Part shown: positions 8,541 through 16,068 of the stretch, piece after piece
Position numbering within the stretch: the first letter of the stretch is position 1
Layout: every line of letters begins with the position of its first letter
The notes under the pieces: generated by a model
Seen by the model: only the letters and a program-made list of their open reading frames with translations
Database searches by the model: none
Told to the model about the DNA's origin: nothing
DNA from: Macrococcus lamae
Lineage (GTDB): Bacteria; Bacillota; Bacilli; Staphylococcales; Staphylococcaceae
Direction: 5' to 3'
DNA: 64,000 bases
Assembly (NCBI RefSeq): GCF_004359545.1
Contig: NZ_SCWB01000007.1
Coordinates: 1 to 64,000, forward strand
Program-made: the position numbers and the translations under genes

Positions 8541-9203
8541 ATGGAACAAGTCAATTACAACTTTAAAAATATACGTCAGCTGAAACTTGGAGAAGAGATC
8601 GGGAATTCGGTATCGCATGGTGTTCCGGCGTTATTCATACTGCTGACGCTCCCCTACTTTGCCGTAAAAAGCTATACGATGGGCGGTGCTGTATTTTCAG
8701 CAGGCATCTCCGTCTTTCTCATCAGTATCTTTCTGATGTTTCTGTCCTCGGCCATCTATCACTTGATGCCGCACAATTCCCCGCATAAATACGTGATGCG
8801 CATTATCGACCACAGTATGATCTACATTGCGATATCAGGAAGTTATACGCCTATCGCACTGAGCCTTGTCGGCGGCACATTCGGCTGGACGATCATGATT
8901 ATTCAATGGGTCATTACAATCGGCGGGATTCTCTATAAAACATTGTCAGTTCATGTCAATCCGAAAGTGAGTCTTGCGATGTATCTCATCATGGGCTGGC
9001 TCGGTATTATTCTGTTTCCATTACTGTTCTCAAAAGTCAGTGCGACCTTTGTCATATTGATTGTAGCAGGCGGACTTGCCTACTCGGTCGGCACATGGTT
9101 TTACGCACAGAAATCACGACATTACTTTCATATGATCTGGCATTTCTTCATATTGATCGGTGCCGGATTCCATTTTGTCGCTCTATTGTACTATGCGCTG
9201 TAG
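8541..9203 (+). CDS. trhA: Hemolysin III / PAQR-family membrane protein
   Basis: 220 residues, seven predicted helices. Family motifs: EEIGNSVSHG near the N-terminus, SSAIYHLMPH, DHSMIYIAISGSYTPI, and HMIWHFFILIGAGFHF at the end; the His/Asp residues are those thought to bind zinc in PAQR proteins. Bacterial members (YqfA/TrhA) affect membrane energetics and lipid homeostasis; haemolysis is a historic label. Ribosome site AAAAGGTGATAAC. Confidence 0.88.
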   Translation: MEQVNYNFKNIRQLKLGEEIGNSVSHGVPALFILLTLPYFAVKSYTMGGAVFSAGISVFLISIFLMFLSSAIYHLMPHNSPHKYVMRIIDHSMIYIAISGSYTPIALSLVGGTFGWTIMIIQWVITIGGILYKTLSVHVNPKVSLAMYLIMGWLGIILFPLLFSKVSATFVILIVAGGLAYSVGTWFYAQKSRHYFHMIWHFFILIGAGFHFVALLYYAL

Positions 9204-9228
9204 CTTTGACTGACAGGCTGCACGTTAT

Positions 9229-9254
9229 GTTTAAGGTATGCCATACGTGGTAAA
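9229..9254 (+). promoter_or_regulatory. Sigma-B-like promoter
   Basis: GTTTAA (9229-9234), 14 nt, then GGTAAA (9249-9254). This fits the sigma-B pattern GTTTAA-N13-15-GGGTAT with two mismatches in the -10. The spacer holds a near-palindrome GGTATGCCATACG. A start site at about 9262 would give a 30-nt leader for the first tiny acidic gene. This is inference from consensus only. Confidence 0.5.
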
Positions 9255-9291
9255 CATACACTATCAAATAAATGAAATGGAGTGATTGTTA

Positions 9292-9480
9292 ATGGATTTC
9301 AACAAAGGTTTTGATGATTTGAAAGACAAAGGACAGCAGCATTTCGATGAAAATAAAGATGAATATACTGAAAAAGGTAAAGATTACGTCCAGGATAAGT
9401 TCGGCGGCGACAATGCAGATGCGGGGAAAGATATGGAAGCAGATGCAGATAGAGACGATACTTCAAGAGACGAAAAATAA
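9292..9480 (+). CDS. Small acidic hydrophilic protein (MT0933-antitoxin-like)
   Basis: 62 residues, no Cys, rich in Asp, Lys and Gly, likely disordered or helical and soluble. The DLKDKGQ, KDEYTEKGKDYV and DKFGGDNAD segments resemble the MT0933/Rv0909 family (often called antitoxin-like) and CsbD-type stress proteins; similarity is weak. Start ATG at 9292 with GGAGTG upstream. It is the first gene of a five-gene run, followed directly by a terminator, so it may be made in excess over the others. It shares the pattern M-x-F-N-x-x-F-D-D with the next gene. Confidence 0.65.
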   Translation: MDFNKGFDDLKDKGQQHFDENKDEYTEKGKDYVQDKFGGDNADAGKDMEADADRDDTSRDEK

Positions 9481-9486
9481 GAACTG

Positions 9487-9516
9487 TGCACGTTGAGTGA
9501 TCAACGTGCATTTTTT
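9487..9516 (+). terminator. Intrinsic terminator (possibly leaky)
   Basis: 10-bp perfect stem TGCACGTTGA / TCAACGTGCA with loop GTGA and six T. It lies between the first and second tiny acidic genes; the next ribosome site follows within 20 nt, so partial read-through would set unequal expression. Confidence 0.8.
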
Positions 9517-9534
9517 ATAAGTGAGGGAACAATC

Positions 9535-9729
9535 ATGAATTTTAACAGTGCGTTTGATGATGTCAATAATGAAGCCGGCATGAAAGAGACGTATCGTGAC
9601 AGTAAAGAGCAGGATACGCCTTCTATCTCCTATCATGATCCAGAAGATAATAAAACCGATGACCCTGACTTTTTAGAACAGCTGATTGATGATTTATTTT
9701 TAGATGATGACAACAAAAGGAGTGAATGA
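9535..9729 (+). CDS. Small acidic protein, unknown
   Basis: 64 residues, strongly acidic (DPEDNKTDDPDF; FLEQLIDDLFLDDDNK). It begins MNFNSAFDDV, similar to the start of the preceding protein. No membrane segment and no Cys. Ribosome site GTGAGGGA. The stop overlaps nothing, but the next start is 2 nt downstream, so translation is probably coupled. Family not recognised. Confidence 0.6.
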   Translation: MNFNSAFDDVNNEAGMKETYRDSKEQDTPSISYHDPEDNKTDDPDFLEQLIDDLFLDDDNKRSE

Positions 9730-9730
9730 C

Positions 9731-9919
9731 ATGGCTGAAGAACAATACGAAGGCTTAGAAACAGAACAAGACCAGCTGACTAATGAAACCATTACGAATG
9801 ACCAGGAAGAAGCGGATTTAGTCAACGATTCATTAGATGTCGCACCTGATGCGGGTGTCCAGGAACTGGATCCCGATCCATTGATGGATAATGAGATGAT
9901 TGCTGAGGACGACGAATAG
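9731..9919 (+). CDS. Small very acidic protein, unknown
   Basis: 62 residues with almost no basic residues: many Glu, Asp, Asn and Thr. It should be soluble and perhaps disordered, and could be a chaperone-like, ion-binding or decoy protein; no family recognised. AAAAGGAGTGAATGAC gives a good ribosome site for the ATG at 9731. Its TAG shares one base with the GTG start of the next gene. Confidence 0.6.
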   Translation: MAEEQYEGLETEQDQLTNETITNDQEEADLVNDSLDVAPDAGVQELDPDPLMDNEMIAEDDE

Positions 9920-10128
9920 TGCTTGAACTCTTTAATATTAGCGCGATGGAACTATTCATCGCGCTATTACCTCTGCTGATTCCAAGTTTACTGTTACTCG
10001 TAATGACTGGACTGCTGATCAAACAGCAGCGCAATCAGCAGCGTTTGATTCAGCAGAATGATGAAATCATCAGACTGCTGGTCAGACAGGACCGAAAAGA
10101 TAACGACAGGAGGATTCACCATGACTGA
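9919..10128 (+). CDS. Small single-pass membrane protein
   Basis: 69 residues. A hydrophobic helix at about 11-36 (MELFIALLPLLIPSLLLLV) is followed by a Gln/Arg-rich cytoplasmic helix (KQQRNQQRLIQQND EIIRLLVRQD) likely to form a coiled coil, similar in layout to DUF4083-type proteins. The GTG start overlaps the previous stop by one base and is preceded by GAGGAC; an internal ATG at 9946 is an alternative. It is the only membrane protein of the run. Confidence 0.6.
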   Translation: MLELFNISAMELFIALLPLLIPSLLLLVMTGLLIKQQRNQQRLIQQNDEIIRLLVRQDRKDNDRRIHHD

Positions 10129-10330
10129 CAATAACGATAAGACGAAGCAATATGACAGCAGTATTGACGGTATCGACCCACCGGAAAGTGGTACAGCAGT
10201 ACCTGACCAACTGACTAAAGATTATGATCAAAGCATTGACGGCATTGACGTTGACGGCAACGGGCTCGTAGAAGAACAAAAAGACCGCTTCACTGATAAT
10301 GCGCACTATAAAGACGGCGTCGGAGAGTAA
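10121..10330 (+). CDS. Small acidic protein with internal duplication
   Basis: 69 residues. Two copies of K-x-Y-D-x-S-I-D-G-I-D (around residues 9-19 and 34-44) show an internal repeat of about 25 residues. Acidic, no membrane helix, no Cys. The ATG at 10121 follows a perfect AGGAGG, and the gene overlaps the membrane-protein gene by 8 nt, so the two are coupled. Function unknown; repeated Asp-rich loops could bind a cation. It is the last gene before a strong terminator. Confidence 0.65.
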   Translation: MTDNNDKTKQYDSSIDGIDPPESGTAVPDQLTKDYDQSIDGIDVDGNGLVEEQKDRFTDNAHYKDGVGE

Positions 10331-10356
10331 AAATAATATTTAACTATTAAATTTTC

Positions 10357-10399
10357 TACGAAAAGAAACACCTTGACGTCCAAGGTGTTTCTTTTCGTA
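10357..10399. terminator. Long perfect terminator hairpin
   Basis: 19-bp perfect stem (TACGAAAAGAAACACCTTG and complement) with a 5-nt loop. It ends the tiny-protein run. Confidence 0.88.
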
Positions 10400-10469
10400 A
10401 TTGAACTATTTTATTTAACTTAGAGATCATTATATAGAATCGAGAAATATTATTGATTGTGCGCACCGA

Positions 10470-10559
10470 GATGTTCAACCGGCTGACGCCTGCGGGAACA
10501 GCGCGTGCGCGAGACCGTGGCTCGCGCCGTGCCCGCGGCAAGCATGCCGGTGAAACATC
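10470..10559. repeat. GC-rich 90-nt imperfect palindrome
   Basis: Outer arms GATGTTCAACCGGC and GCCGGTGAAACATC pair at 12 of 14 positions; inside, GCGGGAACAGCGCG pairs with CGCGCCGTGCCCGC, and CGAG/CTCG close a short top loop. GC content is far above the flanks. It lies between two convergent transcription units and could form a large stem. It looks like a mobile or REP-type structural element; no coding. Confidence 0.7.
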
Positions 10560-10573
10560 GAAGATAATAATGC

Positions 10574-11512
10574 TTACTCTGCTACTACTTCTTTTGAGTC
10601 AATGTATACTTTAAATGACTGCAGCAGGTTTTCGTGAGGAAGATTTCTGTCGATGGCCTGGATATGGTAGTAGGAACCTCCAGCATCTTCTTCAGGCTGT
10701 TCACTAGTGTAAGTGAACTTTACGTCTGCATCATCATTATAATCTTCCACAGCTTTTCTATATCGACTCTCTACAAGCTTTTGAGCTTCCTGTACAGTCA
10801 TATTTGTCGCAGGTTTTTCCGTGGCTATTTGTTCTTCCTGCGATTCATTGGAATCTGTCCCCGCACATCCTGCGCAATCTGTTTGAGTCTCTTCTGTTGT
10901 CACAGCTTCTGTCGATGGTTGTTCGGTCGTTGTATTTTCACTTGTCGGGCTTTCACTCGTTGGAGCTTCACTTGCCGGCTGCTCAGTTGTCGCTGTTTCC
11001 TGATTGACTCGCTGCACTGACTTGTCGTTAAAGTCTGTGATGAGCATGGTCTTCTCCGCTTTGTCGTAACTTAAGTCAAAGACAGTGACCACTTCAGTCA
11101 GCTGCTCACCTGTTGCTTCAGATGACATGACGCGGGTAACGGTCGCTTTTGTCTTGCTCCCTTTAACTGTCACGTCTTTGATCGTAAACCGCTCTATGTA
11201 ATAATGGTCGAACTGCCCGGATTTAATCGTTTTTTTAATATATTTTTCTGCTTCAGAATTCTTTTTGATATATTTGCTGATCTGCTTGTATTCTCTTTCA
11301 TTGAATGCACGAGGCATCGCTTTTAAATACGCTGTCAGCTGCTTCTTCGTAAGCGTTCGGTAATTTACTTTCACTGGTTTTTTGACAGCCTGTTTGTCCT
11401 GCTCTACTTGTTCTTTCTTCGCTGCCCCTTCTTTGACCTGCTGTTGTTCTGACTGTCCTCCGCACGCACTTAGCAGTACAGACAGCATCAGTAATGCAGT
11501 TAACCGTTTCAT
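10574..11512 (-). CDS. Lipoprotein with Ser/Thr-rich linker and a CxxC
   Basis: 312 residues. Lipobox LLSACG (Cys17) anchors it outside the membrane. Residues about 20-170 form a Lys-rich domain resembling NTF2-like secreted domains (phrase KKQLTAYLKAMPRAFNEREY). A low-complexity linker of S-E-x-P-T repeats follows, with CAGC embedded in it; the C-terminal 80 residues (MTVQEAQKLVESRYRKAV) form a second small domain. No family name is secure. Ribosome site GAGGGAGTCTT. It is the third gene of an apparent operon with the two genes upstream (28-nt gap). Confidence 0.7.
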   Translation of the reverse strand: MKRLTALLMLSVLLSACGGQSEQQQVKEGAAKKEQVEQDKQAVKKPVKVNYRTLTKKQLTAYLKAMPRAFNEREYKQISKYIKKNSEAEKYIKKTIKSGQFDHYYIERFTIKDVTVKGSKTKATVTRVMSSEATGEQLTEVVTVFDLSYDKAEKTMLITDFNDKSVQRVNQETATTEQPASEAPTSESPTSENTTTEQPSTEAVTTEETQTDCAGCAGTDSNESQEEQIATEKPATNMTVQEAQKLVESRYRKAVEDYNDDADVKFTYTSEQPEEDAGGSYYHIQAIDRNLPHENLLQSFKVYIDSKEVVAE

Positions 11513-11539
11513 AAGACTCCCTCACTCTCGATAGTTGTG

Positions 11540-11788
11540 TTAAATATTACGGTCAGTCATCACTTTTATAATAAGCAGGATGATAAACGCCGTTACGGCA
11601 ATCAATGTCCATGGACTTAATAGTTTTTCCAAAGCGTCAGGCACGCTCATGTTATACCATGTGATGCGCAGAACCATGAGCAGCACTCTATGCAGCAGTA
11701 TGAGTCCGACGAGCAGTGTCAACGTCAGTCCACGCCGCGCATAGTACAGCATGCCGATAATGAATAGAATGGTCAGCAGTAATTCCAT
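11540..11788 (-). CDS. Small membrane protein, unknown
   Basis: 82 residues, with two or three hydrophobic segments (ELLLTILFIIGMLYYA; LTLLVGLILLHRVLLMV; WTLIAVTAFIILLIIKV). The start lies 5 nt after the stop of the upstream gene, so it is probably translated by coupling, the local ribosome site being weak. Function unknown. Confidence 0.6.
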   Translation of the reverse strand: MELLLTILFIIGMLYYARRGLTLTLLVGLILLHRVLLMVLRITWYNMSVPDALEKLLSPWTLIAVTAFIILLIIKVMTDRNI

Positions 11789-11793
11789 CGTTA

Positions 11794-12813
11794 TCAGTTC
11801 TGTCTGAAGACGTCAAAGTTGATGACTTTCTTCTCTTTTTCTTCTTCTTCGATTTTTTCGCGTTCAACAGCTGATTCTCTCACTTCTTCGACTGTCATAC
11901 CACCGTATATCCATAGGCGTGTTGTTTCCAGTGCTTTAATGTACAAGGATTCGAACATTTCGAATTCCTGGTCGGTCAAGTCTTTAGCGAACATATTAAT
12001 GAGCTCTTCCATCGTCGCATTGGCATCATTGCTTGCGACAATGAGAAATACAGCTGAATCCATCAATTCTGCGCGGTCTTCTTCCGGCAGTTCAGTTGTA
12101 TGAGTCATGATGAACGCTAACAGATCCTTCATCTCCGCAGTATGCTGATGGTGCAAAGGACCGGAGAATTGACCGAGTTCTTCAAGTGTCGCTGGATGGT
12201 AGTAATAATTCGGAGAATAAGGCGGTGTCTCCTTACCGTCATATCCTTCGTAGATGGCCGGCATCATGATGACATCATTCAGTCGTTTCAGGCCAAGAAT
12301 ATCGATCCATTCATCAAGTTTTTCAACCGGCAGCTGTTCGCCGAAATACGTCTCATAGAGTTGCGCGATATGCTGCTCATGGACGTACCCGTATAGAAAG
12401 ATAATGCCGGTGACAAATGTCTTTTCATTGTCCACTTGTGTCCGGCGCTCTGCAATCGCCTTGAAATCAAGTGTTTTGATCTCGTCGATTAAGTCAGACG
12501 GCACAGTCAGCCCTTTCTTACTTTCGAACATCATTAAAAACTGCAGTGTGAACGGCATACGTTCTCCCGGCAGCGGGATAAATTCATGACCGGCATTGAC
12601 CGCGCGCATGTAAACTTCATACTCATCATCCGGCATGACCGTCAGCATATGAGACATGTAATCCTCAGTCAGTACTTCCTGGCGGATGGACTCAATCAGT
12701 TCAATCCTGTGAATATCATTGACATTCTCTTTTTCAAACAAGTGACTGTATATAAACTTTAAATCCTGATCGCTTAAATTCATCAGTGCTTCTCTATAAT
12801 CCATTGCTATCAT
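11794..12813 (-). CDS. Uncharacterised cytoplasmic protein, paralogue of 20764-21843
   Basis: 339 residues, no signal peptide or membrane helix, mostly acidic helices. Landmarks such as LYGYVHEQHIAQLYE, LEELGQF and RLWIYGGMTVEEV line up with the 359-residue protein at 20764-21843 (LYGYFSLEHYRAVLK, WEEFEKYF, RNWHLGGHQMMEV), so the two are diverged paralogues. The family is unknown to me; a Glu/Lys-rich tail precedes the C-terminus VINFDVFRQN. A start at 12804 (second Met) is equally possible. It probably leads an operon with the membrane protein and lipoprotein downstream. Confidence 0.65.
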   Translation of the reverse strand: MIAMDYREALMNLSDQDLKFIYSHLFEKENVNDIHRIELIESIRQEVLTEDYMSHMLTVMPDDEYEVYMRAVNAGHEFIPLPGERMPFTLQFLMMFESKKGLTVPSDLIDEIKTLDFKAIAERRTQVDNEKTFVTGIIFLYGYVHEQHIAQLYETYFGEQLPVEKLDEWIDILGLKRLNDVIMMPAIYEGYDGKETPPYSPNYYYHPATLEELGQFSGPLHHQHTAEMKDLLAFIMTHTTELPEEDRAELMDSAVFLIVASNDANATMEELINMFAKDLTDQEFEMFESLYIKALETTRLWIYGGMTVEEVRESAVEREKIEEEEKEKKVINFDVFRQN

Positions 12814-12920
12814 TCCCGTTATTATATTTTGTTTTCATTATATGTTAATTGAGCTTAAGAAACAAAGAAAGATTTAGAATATTTCGTATTTACTTTATCA
12901 GCGCTATCCAGTCATCTTGC

Positions 12921-12948
12921 TTGACGGTACTGTACTATCCGTCATACT
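12921..12948 (+). promoter_or_regulatory. Likely norA promoter with overlapping inverted repeat
   Basis: TTGACG (12921-12926), 16 nt, CATACT (12943-12948). The arms TGACGG and CCGTCA around the spacer form an inverted repeat lying on the promoter, which would suit a repressor or activator. Confidence 0.5.
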
Positions 12949-12971
12949 GGAATTAACATAAGGAGGCTGCT

Positions 12972-14135
12972 ATGCAGAAAAATATCACTCTTACTATTTT
13001 ACTATCTATTATGTTCATCATTTTTCTCGGTATCGGACTTGTTATTCCAGTTCTTCCGTCTATTATGAATGAACTTCATATCAGCGGTGCGGTTGTCGGT
13101 TACTTAACCGCTTCGTTTGCATTGACCCAGCTGGTGATTTCACCGTTTGCCGGACGTGCTGTCGACCGCTTCGGCCGAAAGATCATGATCATCACAGGGC
13201 TGATCATCTTCAGTTTCTCTGAATTATTGTTCGGACTTGGTCGGACCACTGAATGGCTGTTTCTGTCACGTATACTCGGGGGGATGAGTGCCGCGCTTAT
13301 CATGCCGGCAGTCACTGCCTTCATTGCTGATGTCACAAGTATTCAGGACCGCGCGAAAGCGATCGGCTATATGTCAGCTGCCATCAGTACAGGACTGATC
13401 ATCGGACCAGGTATCGGCGGCTTTCTCGCAGGGTTCGGATCACGTGTTCCGTTCTTTGCTGCTGCAGCTATCGCACTACTCATCGCTGTCACCTCGTGGC
13501 TCATACTGAAAGAACCGAAACGTCAGACAATGTCCGGTGAAACTTTAATGCAGGAGAACAGCTTTAAGAAGCTGATGAAACCAGTCTTTCTCTTTGCCTT
13601 TATCGTACTGCTTATTTCGTCGTTCGGTCTTGCTGCCTTCGAAGCGTTTTTCAGTCTATATACTGATCACAAGTTCGGCTTCACTCCGTTCGATATCGCT
13701 GTAGCTATAACTGGTGGTGCAATTGTCGGTGCAGCAAGTCAGATTCTGCTGTTTGAGCGCCTGACACGGAAAATTGGTGAGATCAATATCGTCAGATGGT
13801 CAATTGTCATCTCTATCGTGCTCGTACTCATGATGACCATCGTGACGTCATACTGGATGATCATGCTCGTTACATTCACCGTCTTCATCGGTTTCGATCT
13901 GATTCGCCCGGCTATTACAACTTACTTGTCGCGCATCGCAGGAAACGAGCAGGGATTTGTCGGCGGCATGAACTCATTCTTCACGTCTCTTGCCAACGTG
14001 CTCGGACCGATTATCGGCGGCGTGCTCTTTGATATCAATTTGAATTATCCTTACTATTTCAGTGCTATCGTACTTGTCCTGTCACTCATTATTACGTTCT
14101 ACTGGCGCACTGACAATCAAGTCACTGAACGGTGA
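12972..14135 (+). CDS. norA: MFS multidrug efflux pump, NorA-like
   Basis: 387 residues, 12 predicted helices. It follows staphylococcal NorA closely by eye: FLGIGLVIPVLP in helix 1, DRFGRKIMII for motif A, GGMSAALIMPAVTAFIAD, GYMSAAISTGLIIGPGIGGF for motif C, and FIGFDLIRPAITTYLS with GGMNSFFTSLANVLGP in the second half. It would export fluoroquinolones, dyes and biocides using the proton gradient. Ribosome site AAGGAGGCTGCT. Its last 14 nt overlap the convergent galM gene. Confidence 0.88.
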   Translation: MQKNITLTILLSIMFIIFLGIGLVIPVLPSIMNELHISGAVVGYLTASFALTQLVISPFAGRAVDRFGRKIMIITGLIIFSFSELLFGLGRTTEWLFLSRILGGMSAALIMPAVTAFIADVTSIQDRAKAIGYMSAAISTGLIIGPGIGGFLAGFGSRVPFFAAAAIALLIAVTSWLILKEPKRQTMSGETLMQENSFKKLMKPVFLFAFIVLLISSFGLAAFEAFFSLYTDHKFGFTPFDIAVAITGGAIVGAASQILLFERLTRKIGEINIVRWSIVISIVLVLMMTIVTSYWMIMLVTFTVFIGFDLIRPAITTYLSRIAGNEQGFVGGMNSFFTSLANVLGPIIGGVLFDINLNYPYYFSAIVLVLSLIITFYWRTDNQVTER

Positions 14136-15117
14136 AGCGATAAATCGTCGCTGACTGAAATGTCTCTGAACCGATGACCCGGACTTCACCAAGTTCGGGC
14201 TGATTGATGGCGTCCGGCAGCACTTGAGTTTCAAGCGCAATGCCATAGCCTTCCTGTACATGGAAACCATTGCTCGCAGTAAAGTCCACTCCTCCAGCTG
14301 AATACACGACAACTGCCGGGCGGTCTGTCTGGATTTGGAGCATGCGTCCTGATTCAGGATCATGCAGTCGGATTCTAGTGTCGTCCGGATTACCGCCCAG
14401 AACGTAAGGTGTGTCGAGACCTGAAATCACCTTACCCTCAATACTGTAGTCAGCATCAGGTGTGATCAGCTGACCTGTCGGGATCAGCTCATTATCTGTT
14501 TCCGCTATCTTCTTACTGTTGATGTATAACAGATGGTTCATCACATCTGACGTCATACCGTTTAAGTTAAAATAGCTGTGATTCGATGGATTGAACAATG
14601 TATCTTCATCCGTAATCGCCTGGTAATGCACTGTCCATTCATTATTATTATTGATTGTATGCGTAATCTGAACACGCATATTACCCGGGTAATAGTCTTC
14701 TTCAGACTTCAGTTCTGTCGTCATCATAAGCGCGATTTCGTTCCCACTCTCGTGCTCACTGACTGCTGTGTCATATTTACGATAACTCATCCCATGTGTA
14801 CCACCGTGCAGGTGATGATTTCCCAGATTCTGTTCGACTTCATATATGCGACCGTTCAATTCGAATGAACCGTTCGCGATTCTCCCCGCTACTCTGCCGA
14901 TCGTCATGCCGAAAAAGCCGCTGCTGTCGATATAATCCTGCACTGTATCAAATCCGATAACGACGTTCTCCTGTTTTCCTTCTTTGTCCGGCATCATCAC
15001 ACTGTGCAGTGCTGCACCAAAATCGATAAAAGAAAATATCATATCATCTGTCGCTATACTGTACTTCGTAATGTCTTCTCCGTTAAATGAATCAAAACGC
15101 TCAGTTGTTACTTTCAT
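14122..15117 (-). CDS. galM: Aldose 1-epimerase (mutarotase)
   Basis: 331 residues, the usual GalM size. FGAALHSVMMPDKEG, GRVAGRIANGSF, NLGNHHLHGG (catalytic His), NPSNHSYFNLNG (second His) and the late HVQEGYGIALETQ (catalytic Glu) are in order. It interconverts alpha and beta anomers of glucose or galactose in the cytoplasm. Ribosome site TAGGAGGAGATAAT. No other galactose genes are nearby. The 3' end overlaps the convergent norA by 14 nt with no terminator hairpin between them. Confidence 0.93.
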   Translation of the reverse strand: MKVTTERFDSFNGEDITKYSIATDDMIFSFIDFGAALHSVMMPDKEGKQENVVIGFDTVQDYIDSSGFFGMTIGRVAGRIANGSFELNGRIYEVEQNLGNHHLHGGTHGMSYRKYDTAVSEHESGNEIALMMTTELKSEEDYYPGNMRVQITHTINNNNEWTVHYQAITDEDTLFNPSNHSYFNLNGMTSDVMNHLLYINSKKIAETDNELIPTGQLITPDADYSIEGKVISGLDTPYVLGGNPDDTRIRLHDPESGRMLQIQTDRPAVVVYSAGGVDFTASNGFHVQEGYGIALETQVLPDAINQPELGEVRVIGSETFQSATIYRFTVQ

Positions 15118-15379
15118 ATTATCTCCTCCTAATCACCATATATAAGCCTTTACCCAATTTTAAGAAAATAAAGGGAATAAGTGATTCTTCAAAGAAAGAC
15201 TCTGTCAATTAGCTATAGTAATATAAATAAAACTCTATTAATCAAACATGAGGAATGCTATAAAAACTCGTTAAATATCTCACTATTTAATTCGAAAAAT
15301 TTTATATTATTATAGGGCTATTCGTGTTACTATTACTCACAAGGTTGAACACTTTTTTAAAAGAGGAGGTTGAGTCTTA

Positions 15380-15664
15380 ATGGAAATGCAGCGTGAAATA
15401 GAAATATTTGATTATCTCGGCAATCGCTGGATATGCTCCATATATAACAACGAAGACTACAGAAATGCTCCTTCTTTCATGCGACTACGATCCCGTACAT
15501 TAGGATTCGACAAAATACTTGAAACTTTGGATGATGATCACACACTGATGAGAGTGCTGAAGTTCATTACTTATTATCATTATACTGCCGTTAAAGAAGA
15601 CGTAGATCCTATCAGGATGGATTCTGATACTCTTATACAGATCAGCAGCGAACCTGTGCTGTAA
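15380..15664 (+). CDS. Hypothetical protein, 94 residues
   Basis: Not recognised. Soluble, mixed charge, with a possible beta-rich start (EIEIFDYLGNRWICSIYN) and a helix containing KFITYYHYTAV. AGAGGAGGTTGAG lies 10 nt upstream of ATG 15380; a second ATG two codons later may be used. It stands alone with its own terminator. Confidence 0.55.
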   Translation: MEMQREIEIFDYLGNRWICSIYNNEDYRNAPSFMRLRSRTLGFDKILETLDDDHTLMRVLKFITYYHYTAVKEDVDPIRMDSDTLIQISSEPVL

Positions 15665-15666
15665 TA

Positions 15667-15710
15667 AATAAGCCGCACGACCTCAAGATTCTGAGGTTGT
15701 GCGGCTTATT
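15667..15710. terminator. Bidirectional terminator
   Basis: 19-bp stem with one G-U pair (AAATAAGCCGCACGACCTCA side), loop AGATTC, with A/T tails on both sides. It serves the 94-residue gene and the convergent membrane gene. Confidence 0.88.
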
Positions 15711-15729
15711 TGATTGGTGTTAAATTTAG

Positions 15730-16023
15730 TTATCTTAACCCGGGAAATATGAGGACAAGAACGAACAGCAGCAGCATAACGCCGATACTGATGAAACCGA
15801 ACTGCTTATCAGCAGCAGTCAATGTAATCGGCTGCTGGTCTTTAACCTGTTTTCTGTACTTACTGTTTTTCATACGGTTGACGACAACTAATATCAGCAG
15901 CAGAATCATCAATCCCATCAGATAAGGCGATTCCCATCCTGCAATTTTCAATGATAGCACGAGAATCGTACTGATAATCAAAGCGATGATATTAGCATAG
16001 TCCAGTAGCGTTAAAAATTTCAT
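15730..16023 (-). CDS. Small membrane protein, unknown
   Basis: 97 residues with three hydrophobic helices (ANIIALIISTILVLSLKIAG; LMGLMILLLILVVV; FGFISIGVMLLLFVLVLIF) and a basic loop MKNSKYRKQVKD. No family recognised. It shares an orientation with the small XRE gene upstream (45-nt gap), so the two may be co-transcribed. Confidence 0.6.
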   Translation of the reverse strand: MKFLTLLDYANIIALIISTILVLSLKIAGWESPYLMGLMILLLILVVVNRMKNSKYRKQVKDQQPITLTAADKQFGFISIGVMLLLFVLVLIFPGLR

Positions 16024-16068
16024 TGTTTCACTCCATCAAACTGTCATATTGATTAGTATAAGCGATAA

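Noticed and set aside
9292..9480. Toxin-antitoxin pair, from the MT0933-antitoxin resemblance
   Set aside because: No neighbour looks like a toxin, and the family label itself is weakly supported; better seen as a stress-type small protein.
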